The translations under genes and the position numbers were made by a program. Source: VXOI01 sp965197575 (GTDB lineage: Bacteria; Chloroflexota; Dehalococcoidia; Lucifugimonadales; UBA3495). From it: DNA of 64,000 nucleotides. A model generated the notes under the pieces. It was given only the letters and a program-made list of their open reading frames with translations, was not told the origin of the DNA and searched no databases. The DNA lies in contig OZ240214.1 in assembly GCA_965197575.1 (NCBI GenBank), forward strand, positions 1,054,001 through 1,118,000, given 5' to 3'. The stretch's first letter is position 1, and each line of letters starts with the position of its first letter. Positions 7,958 to 16,602 of this stretch are shown piece by piece.

Positions 7958-9442
7958 CTAGTCCGGCGGCTTGCGCCCAGGGAGGCGCAAGCCGGGAGTC
8001 TGCCGCCGGAGCCACGGCAGCACCGCCAAGCCCATCGGAGCGCTGATCAAGGCGAGCATACCCAGCCCGGCGGCGGTGCGGCTATTGCCGTCTGCTACCG
8101 GTGCGCCGCAACCGGCAGACGGGGTGGGCGTTTCTTCCGTGCCCGCGGTCTCGGCGGGGGCCGGTTCCGCGTCGGGGGTAGGCTCCTCGCCAGCCGTTTC
8201 TTGGTCGGCGGACGATTCCTCGGGCTCCGCTTCCGACGTTGCCGTATCCCCGCCTGATTCCTCCGGGCCGGGTTCGTCTCCCGTTTCTTCCGCGCCTTCG
8301 GGCGTTTCTTGAAGCCGGCTTTCCAGTTCTTCCGGCGAGGGCAGCGGCTCCAAGCCAATTGCGGTGCGCCACTCGCTGTCCAAGCCGTACTGGTCGAGGC
8401 CATAGACCCGGAGCATTGCGCTGTCCAAGTCCAGCGTCTCTTGGACCTCCCTGAATAGCTCGGAAATCTTGCCGACTCCATACTTGGCGATCAAGAAATT
8501 GACCACCGAACGGCCCTGCCCATAGCCGATGAGGATGTCCTCGGGCGAGCCGCCGAAACTGCCCTGGTACCAAAGGGGCCGTACACGGCGGGTGTAGATG
8601 CCGTAGCGTAGGGCGGCGTCGTAGTCGTCGGTGGGGTCGATGTTGCCGTACTCGGCCAGCCCCTCGTTCAGCCAGCTGGGGATCTGGCCGATGGCCCGAC
8701 CGGCGGCCTCATGCACTAGCAGGTGGGTGAATTCGTGGGAGACGGTGCCGGTGACCGTCGGGTCAAACCCGTGGACCAGCAACACTCGCTCGTCGCTGAA
8801 GGCCATCCCCTGCGTCTGGAGGTCTTCCCGCACGGCTTGGGATCGGAAGGGAAGGGCTGCCGCCATGTGGCGGTAGTTGTTGTAGGCCACGATGCGCAAC
8901 GGCTCGGTGGGGGCGATCCCGAGCACCGGGACCATCTTCTCCATGCTTTCCTTGGCCGCCTCCAGAATGACCCGCGCCCGTTCCTCGACGTATTCACCGT
9001 AGTAGTGGACGGTGATCAGGCCGTCGGAAACGGTCCTCCACTCGAAGCGGTTGTCTTCGTAGATGAACTCCTGTTCTTCGGTGCGGAGCACGCTTCCGGC
9101 TTTGTCGCGCAACTCGAAAGAGAAGGCGATCTTCGTTCCGGGGGGCAGGAAGTCGGAGCCGCTGCTGGCCGGGAGCAGCGTTTCGCCGGATACGGACTCG
9201 CCAGGCTCGACGTCGATGGAGCGGTAGGAGCTGCTGCCGGTCTGGTCCGCCTTCTTGAAAAAGACGCGCACCTCGTCGATGAGTCCCGAGCTTTCGGCGT
9301 TGACCACGAAGCGTATGCCGTCGGGGAACTGGCTCTCCGCCGTGGCCTGCACCACGCGAATATCCCCCTCGTCGGCGAAAACGGACGAAGCGAAAATCGC
9401 CGTCAGCAGCAGGGTTAGCAGAAAAACAGTTAAACGGCGCAT
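7958..9442 (-). CDS. Exported gluzincin-type metallopeptidase (peptidase MA-like), membrane-anchored
   Basis: 494 residues with a clear signal peptide (1-23, cleavage near VFA-DE). Residues 235-265 contain HEFTH (236-240) and the downstream PSWLNEGLAEY, where Glu260 would be the third zinc ligand, as in the peptidase MA family. An acidic Glu/Pro/Thr-rich linker (about 370-450) precedes a C-terminal hydrophobic span (about 460-480) with a basic tail, so the enzyme is probably tethered to the outside of the cell membrane. It is convergent with the peptide importer; a role in supplying peptides is possible but only inferred from position. Confidence 0.82.
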   Translation of the reverse strand: MRRLTVFLLTLLLTAIFASSVFADEGDIRVVQATAESQFPDGIRFVVNAESSGLIDEVRVFFKKADQTGSSSYRSIDVEPGESVSGETLLPASSGSDFLPPGTKIAFSFELRDKAGSVLRTEEQEFIYEDNRFEWRTVSDGLITVHYYGEYVEERARVILEAAKESMEKMVPVLGIAPTEPLRIVAYNNYRHMAAALPFRSQAVREDLQTQGMAFSDERVLLVHGFDPTVTGTVSHEFTHLLVHEAAGRAIGQIPSWLNEGLAEYGNIDPTDDYDAALRYGIYTRRVRPLWYQGSFGGSPEDILIGYGQGRSVVNFLIAKYGVGKISELFREVQETLDLDSAMLRVYGLDQYGLDSEWRTAIGLEPLPSPEELESRLQETPEGAEETGDEPGPEESGGDTATSEAEPEESSADQETAGEEPTPDAEPAPAETAGTEETPTPSAGCGAPVADGNSRTAAGLGMLALISAPMGLAVLPWLRRQTPGLRLPGRKPPD

Positions 9443-9589
9443 TTTTTCGGCCTCAAAGCAAGTTTACTACAATTTTTGCGTACCCGTATTGCGTACCGGC
9501 GGAAACGCCGGACGGTCGGCTTGACTCTGAATTTCAACATGCCTACAATTTTTCCTGCTACTGACCTATAACGAATCGGGTGTGGCTAG

Positions 9590-10339
9590 ATGGCGATTAA
9601 GGTTGGCCGGGTACCCCATCTCAACTTCGAGCCGTTCTATATCGACATGGAGCGGCGCGGCGTGGTGTTGCGCGACATTGCACTGAACAGCGTGGCCGAG
9701 GCGGTCCGGGAGGGCGAAATCGACGGCGGCCCGGTCCCGCTCACCGACAGCTTTGGCATGGAAGAGTACGCGGACCCGGTGGCCGGGTTCTGCTTGGCCG
9801 CCGCCTCCCGCGCCGGCAGCAACCTCTTGTATGCCAGGAAGCCCATCGACGAGCTGGACTCCGCCAGGATTGCCACGGCGGAAGTCGACCCCACCAGCGT
9901 GCAGCTTTTGCAGGTCTTGTTGGCCAAGAAGTACGAGGTCGGCCCGCCCGAACTGGTGGGCACCGGAGACGAGCACGACGCCTTGATTATTTCCGGCGAC
10001 GCGGCCCTGCGCCGCCGCCGGGGGATGCGGGGCTACGGCAACCGCTACGACCTCGGCGAGGAATGGAACCGCTTTACCGGACTCCCCTTCGTTTTCGCCC
10101 GGTGGATGGGCCGGAAGGACATGGAACGGCGGGACACCATGCTCTTGGAAGACACTCTTTACGTGGGCTTGGAGGAGGGCGTCGACAGCCTGTTCCACCT
10201 GTCCGAACCCCGGGACAACCTGCTGATGCTGGCCCGCGACGTGGTGGAATACATCATCGGCTACCGCTACTTCGTCGGCCTGTCCGAAAGCAAGTCCATC
10301 GACCTCTTCCGCAGCTACCGGGACCAAGTGTTGAATTAA
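9590..10339 (+). CDS. mqnA: Chorismate dehydratase of futalosine menaquinone synthesis
   Basis: 249 residues. It converts chorismate to 3-enolpyruvyl-benzoate, the first step of the futalosine route to menaquinone. It matches the MqnA family across its length: N-terminal KVGRVPHLNFEPF, the AGSNLLYARKPIDEL segment, ATAEVDPTSVQLLQVLL, the DALIISGDAAL stretch, and YDLGEEWNRFTGLPFVFARW, which is nearly the family consensus. The fold is that of a periplasmic binding protein. Later steps may be served by the ubiD-ubiA-ubiX-ubiE cluster at 43430-47501; mqnB, C and D are not in the window. Confidence 0.92.
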   Translation: MAIKVGRVPHLNFEPFYIDMERRGVVLRDIALNSVAEAVREGEIDGGPVPLTDSFGMEEYADPVAGFCLAAASRAGSNLLYARKPIDELDSARIATAEVDPTSVQLLQVLLAKKYEVGPPELVGTGDEHDALIISGDAALRRRRGMRGYGNRYDLGEEWNRFTGLPFVFARWMGRKDMERRDTMLLEDTLYVGLEEGVDSLFHLSEPRDNLLMLARDVVEYIIGYRYFVGLSESKSIDLFRSYRDQVLN

Positions 10340-10394
10340 CCGCAGAGGCCACAGAGATTCTCTTTGGTTGCTCTGTGGCCCCGTGCTCTCTGCG
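10340..10394. repeat. Dispersed ACCGCAGAG-type inverted repeat
   Basis: An inner perfect 10-bp stem (GGCCACAGAG at 10347-10356 with CTCTGTGGCC at 10371-10380) lies inside outer CGCAGAG/CTCTGCG arms (10341-10347, 10388-10394). Related units are at 11300-11330, 31070-31135 and 54606-54645. It fills the gap between mqnA and the MetF-like gene and is open in the latter's frame. Confidence 0.7.
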
Positions 10395-10410
10395 TTTAGA
10401 ACAAGTCCAA

Positions 10411-11289
10411 GTGACCAAAGTCGTTGACCGCTGCTACGAGGCCACCGGGCAAAGCTGCTTCATCTGCGACTTTTCCCCGCCCCGCTCCGGCAGCCCTGCG
10501 GCCATCCGAGACGCAGACTTAGAAGCCGACTTCATCTCCGTGGCCTACAACCCAGGCCGCGCCGTCCGCACGAACTCCGCCATGCTGGCGGCGTCCATCC
10601 GGCAACAGACGGGCAAGGATGTCGTCTTTACCCTGGCCACCCGCGACATGAACCGGCTGGCGATCCAATCCCTGCTCTTGGGAGCGCAGCTACTGGGGCT
10701 GAAGAACGTTTTGGTGGTCCAGGGCGACCCCTTCGGCCAGCGCGACCTGGCAAGCGTCGCGCCGGTCAACGATTACACGCCGACGGCCCTGGTCGCCGCA
10801 ATCAAATCGATGAACGAAGGAGCCGATTTCCGCGGAAGCCAACTCCGCGAACCTACCAACTTCTGCGTGGGAGCGACCTTCGACCTGTCGCGCGGGATAG
10901 AGGCAGAGGCCGGTCTAGCCGTGCGCAAGGTGAGAGCGGGGGCCGATTTCCTGCTCTCCCAGCCAATTTTCGACCCCTCCGAGGCCGCCCGGTTAGAGGA
11001 AGCGTTCCTGAGCAGGCACGGGGGGGAAACGATGCCCGTGCCGGTGTTCTACGGCCTGCAAATGCTGGAGCCGGACGGCGTGACCTTCAGCGCCATACCG
11101 GAAGAAACACGAGAACAACTGGACGCAGGCCGACCTGGCGTGGACATAGCCCTGGAACTCCACGGGAAGTTCCAAAAGGCAGGTCTACATAACGTATACT
11201 TGGTCCCGCCCATCCGCCGCGGCGGCGCTCGCAACTACGCCGCCGCCCGCGAGTTTTTGGAGCGCCGTGGCCGGGGCCATCGCCGGTAA
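10411..11289 (+). CDS. Methylenetetrahydrofolate reductase-like protein
   Basis: 292 residues from GTG 10411, the first start after the repeat; the open frame extends upstream only because the repeat happens to be open. The protein has the FAD-binding TIM-barrel pattern of the MetF family: FICDFSPPRSG at the start, ADFISVAYNPG (strand 2), VVFTLATRDMNRLAIQS (the family's 'H/R-DxNR' strand), LLGLKNVLVVQGDPF, and the late segment ADFLLSQPIFD. MetF reduces 5,10-methylene-THF to 5-methyl-THF. Sequence is divergent from classical MetF, so activity on a related folate or C1 carrier is possible. No clear ribosome site, so the start is uncertain. Confidence 0.8.
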   Translation: MTKVVDRCYEATGQSCFICDFSPPRSGSPAAIRDADLEADFISVAYNPGRAVRTNSAMLAASIRQQTGKDVVFTLATRDMNRLAIQSLLLGAQLLGLKNVLVVQGDPFGQRDLASVAPVNDYTPTALVAAIKSMNEGADFRGSQLREPTNFCVGATFDLSRGIEAEAGLAVRKVRAGADFLLSQPIFDPSEAARLEEAFLSRHGGETMPVPVFYGLQMLEPDGVTFSAIPEETREQLDAGRPGVDIALELHGKFQKAGLHNVYLVPPIRRGGARNYAAAREFLERRGRGHRR

Positions 11290-11299
11290 TCCCAAAAAC

Positions 11300-11330
11300 C
11301 TCTGCGCTCTCCGCGTCCTCTGCGGTGAAT
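11300..11330. repeat. Half copy of the ACCGCAGAG repeat family
   Basis: CTCTGCGCTCTCCGCG followed by TCCTCTGCGGTGAA, the reverse orientation of the unit at 10340. It sits between the convergent MetF-like and ThDP-enzyme stops and could form a weak terminator. Confidence 0.5.
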
Positions 11331-11335
11331 CGGTC

Positions 11336-13009
11336 CTAGGGGCTCCAGGGCACCGGGGCGAGGCTGTCTAGCTGGTCGGTGACTACGTCCACCACGGCCG
11401 GGCGGCCGGAGGCGAAGGCCTGCTCCAGCGCGCTCTGGATGTCGCCGGGGCGTTCCACCCGGATGCCGAAGCAGCCTATGGACTCCGCGACTTTCGAGAA
11501 GTCTGTGTCGGTGAAACGCCAGAGTTCTTCCGGCGTCCCGCCTTCGATACCCTGGTACGCGCGGTGGTCGCCCCGCTGGTCCTGGCTGAGGGCGCTGTTG
11601 TTGTTGATCACCGTCACCACGTTGATGTTGTTTCGGACGGCAGTCTCCAACTCGGCGATGTGGTACCAGAACCCGCCGTCGCCGGAGAAACACAGCACCG
11701 GCCGGTCGGGCACGGCGCACTTGGCGCCCATAGCCGCCGAAAGCCCCCACCCCAGGGAACCGGCGCAACGGATGTAGCCTTGCGTCGAGTGGTTCAGGTC
11801 GACCATGCTGCCGGTCCAGATGCCGGCGTGGCCCGTGTCGGCGACCAGCATGGCGTCCGATGGCAGGAAGTTGGTGATCTCGGTACACAAGCGTTCCGGG
11901 ATGATGGGCACGGCCTCCGAGTTTGCCCTCGGCGCAACGTCGTCCCGCCACTCCTGCACCAGTTGTTGAGCGCGGGCCGTCCACTCCGGCCGTCCGATGG
12001 GTTCCAACGCCTCTATGAGTCGGCGGGTTGTGGCCTTGGCGTCGCCGTGGAGGGCCACCTGCGCCGGGTAGCTGCGGCCCAACTCCGAAGGGTCGATGTC
12101 GATCTGAATCACCGGCGTTCCGGGGGCGGGAACGCGCCATTCGTTCGTGACCTGGCTGCCGGTGTGACTGCCGATGAACAGCACCAAGTCGGCTTCGTGA
12201 ACCACGCGATTGGCGCACCACCGGGAGTAGGAGCCGACCACGCCCACCGCCAGAGGATGGTTGTCGGGGATGGCGCCCTTGGCGTTCAGCGAGGTGGCCA
12301 CGGGGATGGAGAGCATTTCCGCCAACTCCACCACTTCCTGCTGGGCCTGGGACGAGGTTACGCCGCCGCCAGCCACGATGACCGGGCGCTGCGCCCCGGA
12401 CAGTACCCGCGCCGCTTGGCGAACGCTCTCCGGGTCGGCCTCGGGCCGGAAGGCCGGGCGCTGCATGAACGATTCTTCGACGATGAATTCCAGGTCCGCC
12501 GCGGCCTCGGTGGCCACGTCGCCGGCCATGCCCTGAATATCCAGGTGCACCGGTGCCGGCGCCCCGGTGGTGGCTTCCCGGAACGCCTGCCTCAGCAGCC
12601 GGGGCAGCTGCTCCACGTTCTCGACGACGGCGCTGAACTTGGTGACTGAGGCGAAGGGCTTGGAGTGCTCGATTTCCTGGTAGGCGTTCCGGTACTGCTC
12701 GTCGTGGCGTTTGTGGCCAGTCAGGGCAATGACCGGCGCCAGCCCCAGGTAGGCGTCCTGCAGCCCCGCGGCCAGGTTCGCCGCGCCGACCGACTGGGCC
12801 ATGCAAACGCCGGGCCGATTGGAGGCGCGGGCGTAGCCGTCGGCCATGTAGGCGGCGGCCTTCTCGCCGTGGGTGATTACCCGCTTGATGCCGTTCAGAT
12901 CCATCTCGGCCAAGGCCCGGCGGAGAATGGCTGGGACCAGAAACACATGGGTAACCCCGTAGGCTTTAAGGGTATCCGCCATGAACTTGGCGCCGGTCGT
13001 CTGTACCAT
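11336..13009 (-). CDS. Thiamine-diphosphate-dependent enzyme of the acetolactate synthase superfamily
   Basis: 557 residues with the three-domain ThDP layout: N-terminal pyrimidine-binding domain with catalytic Glu49 (THGEKAAAYMADGYAR), a central Rossmann-like domain (about 185-330, RPVIVAGGG), and a C-terminal PP domain with the GDG-x(26)-NN motif (GDGG at 443-446, NN near 469). Relatives make or split C-C bonds next to carbonyls (acetolactate synthase, glyoxylate carboligase, benzoylformate or oxalyl-CoA decarboxylases). No regulatory small subunit is nearby, which argues against a biosynthetic IlvB; a catabolic role fits its neighbours but is inferred. Confidence 0.85.
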   Translation of the reverse strand: MVQTTGAKFMADTLKAYGVTHVFLVPAILRRALAEMDLNGIKRVITHGEKAAAYMADGYARASNRPGVCMAQSVGAANLAAGLQDAYLGLAPVIALTGHKRHDEQYRNAYQEIEHSKPFASVTKFSAVVENVEQLPRLLRQAFREATTGAPAPVHLDIQGMAGDVATEAAADLEFIVEESFMQRPAFRPEADPESVRQAARVLSGAQRPVIVAGGGVTSSQAQQEVVELAEMLSIPVATSLNAKGAIPDNHPLAVGVVGSYSRWCANRVVHEADLVLFIGSHTGSQVTNEWRVPAPGTPVIQIDIDPSELGRSYPAQVALHGDAKATTRRLIEALEPIGRPEWTARAQQLVQEWRDDVAPRANSEAVPIIPERLCTEITNFLPSDAMLVADTGHAGIWTGSMVDLNHSTQGYIRCAGSLGWGLSAAMGAKCAVPDRPVLCFSGDGGFWYHIAELETAVRNNINVVTVINNNSALSQDQRGDHRAYQGIEGGTPEELWRFTDTDFSKVAESIGCFGIRVERPGDIQSALEQAFASGRPAVVDVVTDQLDSLAPVPWSP

Positions 13010-13028
13010 AGGTTCTCCCTCGCACTGG

Positions 13029-13051
13029 CCCCTCTCCGAAAAGGGAGAGGG
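13029..13051. repeat. CCCCTCTCC...GGGAGAGGG palindrome
   Basis: Arms CCCCTCTCC (13029-13037) and GGGAGAGGG (13043-13051) with a 5-base loop, between two minus-strand genes. Similar palindromes are at 36793-36813 and in degenerate form near 52670 and 54660, and one lies in the 3' end of the ABC ATPase gene near 53711. Confidence 0.6.
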
Positions 13052-13062
13052 AATTTGTTCTG

Positions 13063-13425
13063 TTAGATGGCCCGTGCCCGGTAAGTCCGCGGGATTAGTT
13101 CCTCACCGGCCGGGTCTACCATGAGGCTGAAAATCTGTAGCGTAGTCGCTCCTACGAGGTATTGGTCCTCGGGACCGAAGATGACCGGGCAATGCCAGTC
13201 CATACCGTTAATGGCTATTCGCGCCATTTCATAGCCCATCTCCTTTATCCCACCGTCGGCGAATGACCACCGGTCGTACATGCGTGGTTCGATTTGCAGA
13301 TGGGTCAACAAGGACTCGGGCAACATGGTATGGGCGGCCCCTGTGTCGATCAGGACCTCTGGTATCGTTGTGAAGTCGCCGCCAACTGGGTGTCCGACGC
13401 CAATGGCGATGTGTATGATTCCCAT
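13063..13425 (-). CDS. Retropepsin-like (clan AA) aspartic protease domain protein
   Basis: 120 residues, the size of a single pepsin lobe that works as a dimer. It carries VLIDTGAAHTMLP (residues 24-36), the DTG active-site motif with the following hydrophobic-Thr-hydrophobic pattern, and a C-terminal GATTLQIFSLMVDP segment equivalent to the family's conserved 'G-x-x-hLe' turn. No signal peptide. A paralogue with DSG is at 44160-44513. Substrates of such stand-alone bacterial domains are largely unknown. Confidence 0.75.
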   Translation of the reverse strand: MGIIHIAIGVGHPVGGDFTTIPEVLIDTGAAHTMLPESLLTHLQIEPRMYDRWSFADGGIKEMGYEMARIAINGMDWHCPVIFGPEDQYLVGATTLQIFSLMVDPAGEELIPRTYRARAI

Positions 13426-13469
13426 GTTTCGCTCTGTCGGGGCGGGTTTGAAACCCGCCCCTGCGAAAC
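13426..13469. repeat. Nested palindrome upstream of the retropepsin-like gene
   Basis: Inner perfect stem GGGGCGGGTTT/AAACCCGCCCC (13439-13449, 13451-13461) inside outer GTTTCGC/GCGAAAC arms (13426-13432, 13463-13469). It belongs to the same GGGGCG...CGCCCC type as 2071-2108 and lies directly upstream of the minus-strand gene starting at 13425. Confidence 0.7.
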
Positions 13470-13487
13470 CAGTTTATCACCAACCAG

Positions 13488-13802
13488 CTAGATGCCGCGC
13501 TCCTCGTACACTTCCTTGGCCACCTGCGCCGCGTTGGCGGACGTAGGCCAGCCGCTGTAGAAGGCCATGTGGGTGATGACCTCGGCGATCTCCTCTTTGG
13601 TAACGCCGTTGTCCAGCGCCCGGCCCAGGTGACCGCGCAACTGGCCGCTGCGGTACAAGGCGATCAGGCTGGCCACAGTGATGAGGCTGCGGTCCCTCTT
13701 GGACAGTCCGGGCCGTTCCCAAACGTCGCCGAAGAGTACGTCGGCGCTGAGTTCTCCCAGCTTGGGGGCGATTTCCGCGGTGACGGTTCGCGCAGTAGTC
13801 AT
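13488..13802 (-). CDS. Carboxymuconolactone decarboxylase (CMD)-family protein
   Basis: 104 residues, all-helical CMD fold: the RDRSLITVASLIALYRSGQL stretch and the ITHMAFYSGWPTSANA stretch match the 4-carboxymuconolactone decarboxylase branch rather than the AhpD branch, because the CxxC of AhpD is absent. It lies between the retropepsin-like gene and an SDR gene on the same strand. The family includes decarboxylases and cofactor-free lactone enzymes; the true substrate is not known. Confidence 0.83.
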   Translation of the reverse strand: MTTARTVTAEIAPKLGELSADVLFGDVWERPGLSKRDRSLITVASLIALYRSGQLRGHLGRALDNGVTKEEIAEVITHMAFYSGWPTSANAAQVAKEVYEERGI

Positions 13803-13845
13803 TGTCCTTCTCCTAGCTCAAAATTCTAAATTTCCCATTCGCTAT

Positions 13846-14643
13846 TCATAGCCCCGGCCCCCAGGTGACGCCGAAATCGGCGCGCTCCACCAGTTGGCCG
13901 GTGAATTGATGGGCCTTTACTCCAGCCAGCCAGACGGCGGGCGGCGCGACCACCTCAGGCTGGACCATCGGGATGTGTTCGGTGCCGGGCCAGTCTCCCC
14001 TGCGGTTCATCCAGGTATCGACCCGTCCGGGGCTGAACACGTTGACCGCGATGTCGTGCTCCCGGACTTCCTCGGCCAAGCTCATAAAAGCCCGGTTCAG
14101 GGCCGCCTTGCTCATGGAGTAGCCGACCCGCCCCTTGCGGTAGCCCCGCGCCGCGCCCGACGTAACGCAGAAGATGGAACCGCCGCTCTTCTGGGCGAAC
14201 ATGGCGGGCAGGACGTACTTGCAGAGCAGGATCGGCCCGCGGATGTTCACCGCGATGCAGCGGTCCAGCAATTCTAGGTCCAGCTCGGTGACCGGCGATT
14301 CGCAGTCAATCCCGGCGTTCGACACGACGACGTCGATGCGTCCGAAGTGGTCCAGCGTCTTGGCTACCATGCTTTGCAGGTCGTCGGGATCGGTCACGTC
14401 GCAACGGACCGGCAAAGCCTCGCCCCCCGCCTCGGCGATGGCGCGGGCGGTATCGACGATGGTGCCAGCGGCGTACTTGGGCCACTCCGAGCCGACGGAA
14501 GCATCGGCGTCAGTCCGGGAAGCGACCACCACCTGAGCGCCCTCGGCGGCCAAGGCGAGGGATATGGCCCGCCCAATGCCCCGGCTGCCGCCGGTGACGA
14601 CCGCAACTTTGCCCTGCAACGACATCGGGCCGTTGTCCGCCAT
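13846..14643 (-). CDS. Short-chain dehydrogenase/reductase
   Basis: 265 residues, classical SDR. TGGSRGIG (17-24) binds NAD(P), NAG is at 109-111, and the catalytic Ser162-Tyr175-Lys179 set is intact (YSMSK). The gene begins immediately after the stop of the DUF35 gene (TAAATG), so the two are co-translated. An internal ATG at 14625 is an alternative start. Substrate is unknown; pairing with an acyl-CoA-type zinc ribbon/OB-fold protein hints at beta-oxidation-like chemistry. Confidence 0.9.
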   Translation of the reverse strand: MADNGPMSLQGKVAVVTGGSRGIGRAISLALAAEGAQVVVASRTDADASVGSEWPKYAAGTIVDTARAIAEAGGEALPVRCDVTDPDDLQSMVAKTLDHFGRIDVVVSNAGIDCESPVTELDLELLDRCIAVNIRGPILLCKYVLPAMFAQKSGGSIFCVTSGAARGYRKGRVGYSMSKAALNRAFMSLAEEVREHDIAVNVFSPGRVDTWMNRRGDWPGTEHIPMVQPEVVAPPAVWLAGVKAHQFTGQLVERADFGVTWGPGL

Positions 14644-15072
14644 TTAGGAAGCGGGCCGGAACTTGGGCAGTGAGATGCTGTCGCTCAGCGGCTCGAACAC
14701 GACTTCCACCGCCATGCCGACCTTGATTACCGCCGGGTCTGGGTCGACCTCGACCAGGTTGGTGGGCATTCTGGCCCCCTCCTCCAACTCGACGACGGCC
14801 GGGACGTAGGGCGACCGGTCCCGGAAGGGCGGCGTCGGGCCGCGGTGGACGATGGCGAAGGTGTGGACCGTGCCCCGTCCGCTGCTTTGTACCCAATCGG
14901 TGTCCCTGGAGAAACACTCGGGGCAGATGTCCCTGGGGTAGAAGTAGGAGGAATCGCAGGCCTGGCAGTGCCGCAGCCACAACTCCCCCTTCTTGCACTT
15001 CTCCCAGTAGAAGTCGGACTCGGGCTGGGGACTCGGGGCCGGAATGGGTGGCGGGGGCTGCTGCTGAGCCAT
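14644..15072 (-). CDS. DUF35-type Zn-ribbon/OB-fold protein
   Basis: 142 residues from the ATG at 15072 (GGGAGA ribosome site upstream; an earlier in-frame start at 15093 is less likely). After a Pro/Gln-rich start, residues about 22-60 form a rubredoxin-like zinc ribbon with CQAC and CPEC, followed by an OB fold (GTVHTFAIVHRG to the end). Such proteins partner with thiolases or acyl-CoA enzymes and hold or channel the CoA thioester. Adjacent to, and coupled with, the SDR gene; no thiolase is in the window. Confidence 0.85.
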   Translation of the reverse strand: MAQQQPPPPIPAPSPQPESDFYWEKCKKGELWLRHCQACDSSYFYPRDICPECFSRDTDWVQSSGRGTVHTFAIVHRGPTPPFRDRSPYVPAVVELEEGARMPTNLVEVDPDPAVIKVGMAVEVVFEPLSDSISLPKFRPAS

Positions 15073-15093
15073 ATAGCGTCTCCCTATGCTCAA

Positions 15094-15543
15094 GGCGGGG
15101 GAGTCAGGGCCAGTTGCCCCCGCTTAACGCCCCCAAGAATACGCAGATGGGCCGCACCCGTCAAGGAAAAGGACCGGACGGTCGGCGTAGGGAAAGTAAT
15201 CCCCGTTAGTTTTTCCGCGCAAGAGAAATTTACGACGGTCTAGTGGAAGTAAGGATACCTACAGGAGGCGATTAAGGTGGCTTTCTGATGGGCAACTTGG
15301 GGCAAAAACCAAGCCGGGTAGGATGGCGTCTTTGCTTCGATTCGGGCTGTCCCTGTACGCAGCCGCATCATCGGCCATTATAGAGGTCTCAAACTCCGAA
15401 ATTCGGGTACGCATCCTCAACGGACGTCGGCAATCAGATAGCCGTTAAACAGAGGCGCATCCTTAATTCTTAACCCCTTGCCCCAGCCCGCCGCTTCCGG
15501 TATGTTCGCAGGCGTCAACCCTGCTTGAAACGGAGGCCAAGCG
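15094..15543. other. 450-base intergenic region without a supported gene
   Basis: Divergent spacer between the DUF35 and PanE-like genes. It contains an AGGAGG near 15264 and a 31-codon open frame at 15288-15383 whose spacing from that site (about 20 bases) is too long to be convincing. Promoters for both flanking genes must lie here. No RNA structure was recognised. Confidence 0.4.
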
Positions 15544-16461
15544 ATGCGCATCGCGGTAATGGGGGCTGGCAGCACCGGCGGTTATTTCGGCGGTATGCTG
15601 GCCCGGGCCGGCAACGATGTGGCCTTGATTGCCCGCGGCACGCACCTCGAAGCCATTCGCTCGCGGGGCTTGCGGGTCGTGCGCGACGACGAGGAATTCA
15701 CCGTGAACTGCGCCGCCACCGATGACCCGTCATCCATCGGCCCGGTCGAGCTTGTGCTGCTCACGGTTAAGACCTATCAGAACGATGCAGCGATTCCGGC
15801 CATGACACCGCTCATCGGCCCGGACACGGCCATTCTCTGCTTGCAGAACGGCGTGGACAGCTACCAAGCGGCCGCCAACCACCTTGGCCAAGACCGGGTG
15901 TTGCCCGGCGCGGCCTACATCGAGGCCGGAATGCCCGCTCCCGGAACGGTCAGTCAGGCGGGAAGCGTAGTCAGGGTCGTCTTCGGCGAGGCGGACGGCG
16001 ACGAATCAGCCAGAGGTACGCGGATCCAGGGAATCCTGGCAGCCGCCGGGATACCGGCGGAATTCACCGCCGACATACACACCGCCCTGTGGAGCAAGTT
16101 CCTGTTCATAGCAACGATGGCGGGAGTCACGTCGCTGGCCCGGCAGACCCTGGCGGAACTGATGCCGCGACCCGAATGGCGCGACGTGGTATTGGGTTGC
16201 CTGCGGGAAATCGAGGCCGTGGCCCGCGCCTCACGCATCAACCTCCCGCCGGACATCTACAACGAAACGGTCTCGTACATAGACGGAAACCTGGCCGACC
16301 TGCAAGCCTCGATGCACTCCGACGTGATGGCAGGCCGCCCCCTGGAACTGGAAGCCCTCAACGGCGCGGTAGTCCGCGCGGGCCGGGCCACCGGCGTCGC
16401 TACGCCGATTAACGACGTGATTTACGCAATGCTGAAGCCGCTGGTCCAAGGCGCTGGTTAG
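15544..16461 (+). CDS. 2-dehydropantoate 2-reductase-family protein (PanE/ApbA)
   Basis: 305 residues, standard length. GAGSTGGYFGGMLARAG (8-24) is the NADPH-binding loop, VLLTVKTYQ holds the conserved Lys, and the helical C-terminal domain has SKFLFIATMAG and SMHSDVMAGRPLELE, both typical of the family. PanE reduces ketopantoate to pantoate for CoA synthesis, but Chloroflexi-type genomes carry several paralogues acting on other 2-oxo acids, so the exact substrate is open. ATG at 15544 has ACGGAGG upstream. Not in an obvious operon. Confidence 0.88.
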   Translation: MRIAVMGAGSTGGYFGGMLARAGNDVALIARGTHLEAIRSRGLRVVRDDEEFTVNCAATDDPSSIGPVELVLLTVKTYQNDAAIPAMTPLIGPDTAILCLQNGVDSYQAAANHLGQDRVLPGAAYIEAGMPAPGTVSQAGSVVRVVFGEADGDESARGTRIQGILAAAGIPAEFTADIHTALWSKFLFIATMAGVTSLARQTLAELMPRPEWRDVVLGCLREIEAVARASRINLPPDIYNETVSYIDGNLADLQASMHSDVMAGRPLELEALNGAVVRAGRATGVATPINDVIYAMLKPLVQGAG

Positions 16462-16602
16462 GTTGGGCTAGCGTTTGGTGAGGCTAGACCTTCTCCTTGT
16501 TCCGGGAAGCGGTCGTCCGCAATGTGTCCTTGGTTTGCGCAGCCAGTTGCCAACTCCGAAAAATATACCGGGCCGGGCAGATATGGTACGATCATAAGGG
16601 CT

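Noticed and set aside
11235..12806. 523-codon minus-strand frame overlapping the ThDP enzyme
   Set aside because: Arg/Gly/Pro-rich out-of-frame translation of the true gene at 11336-13009.
15288..15383. 31-codon open frame in the 15094-15543 gap
   Set aside because: The nearest ribosome site is about 20 bases away and the peptide has no recognisable feature.
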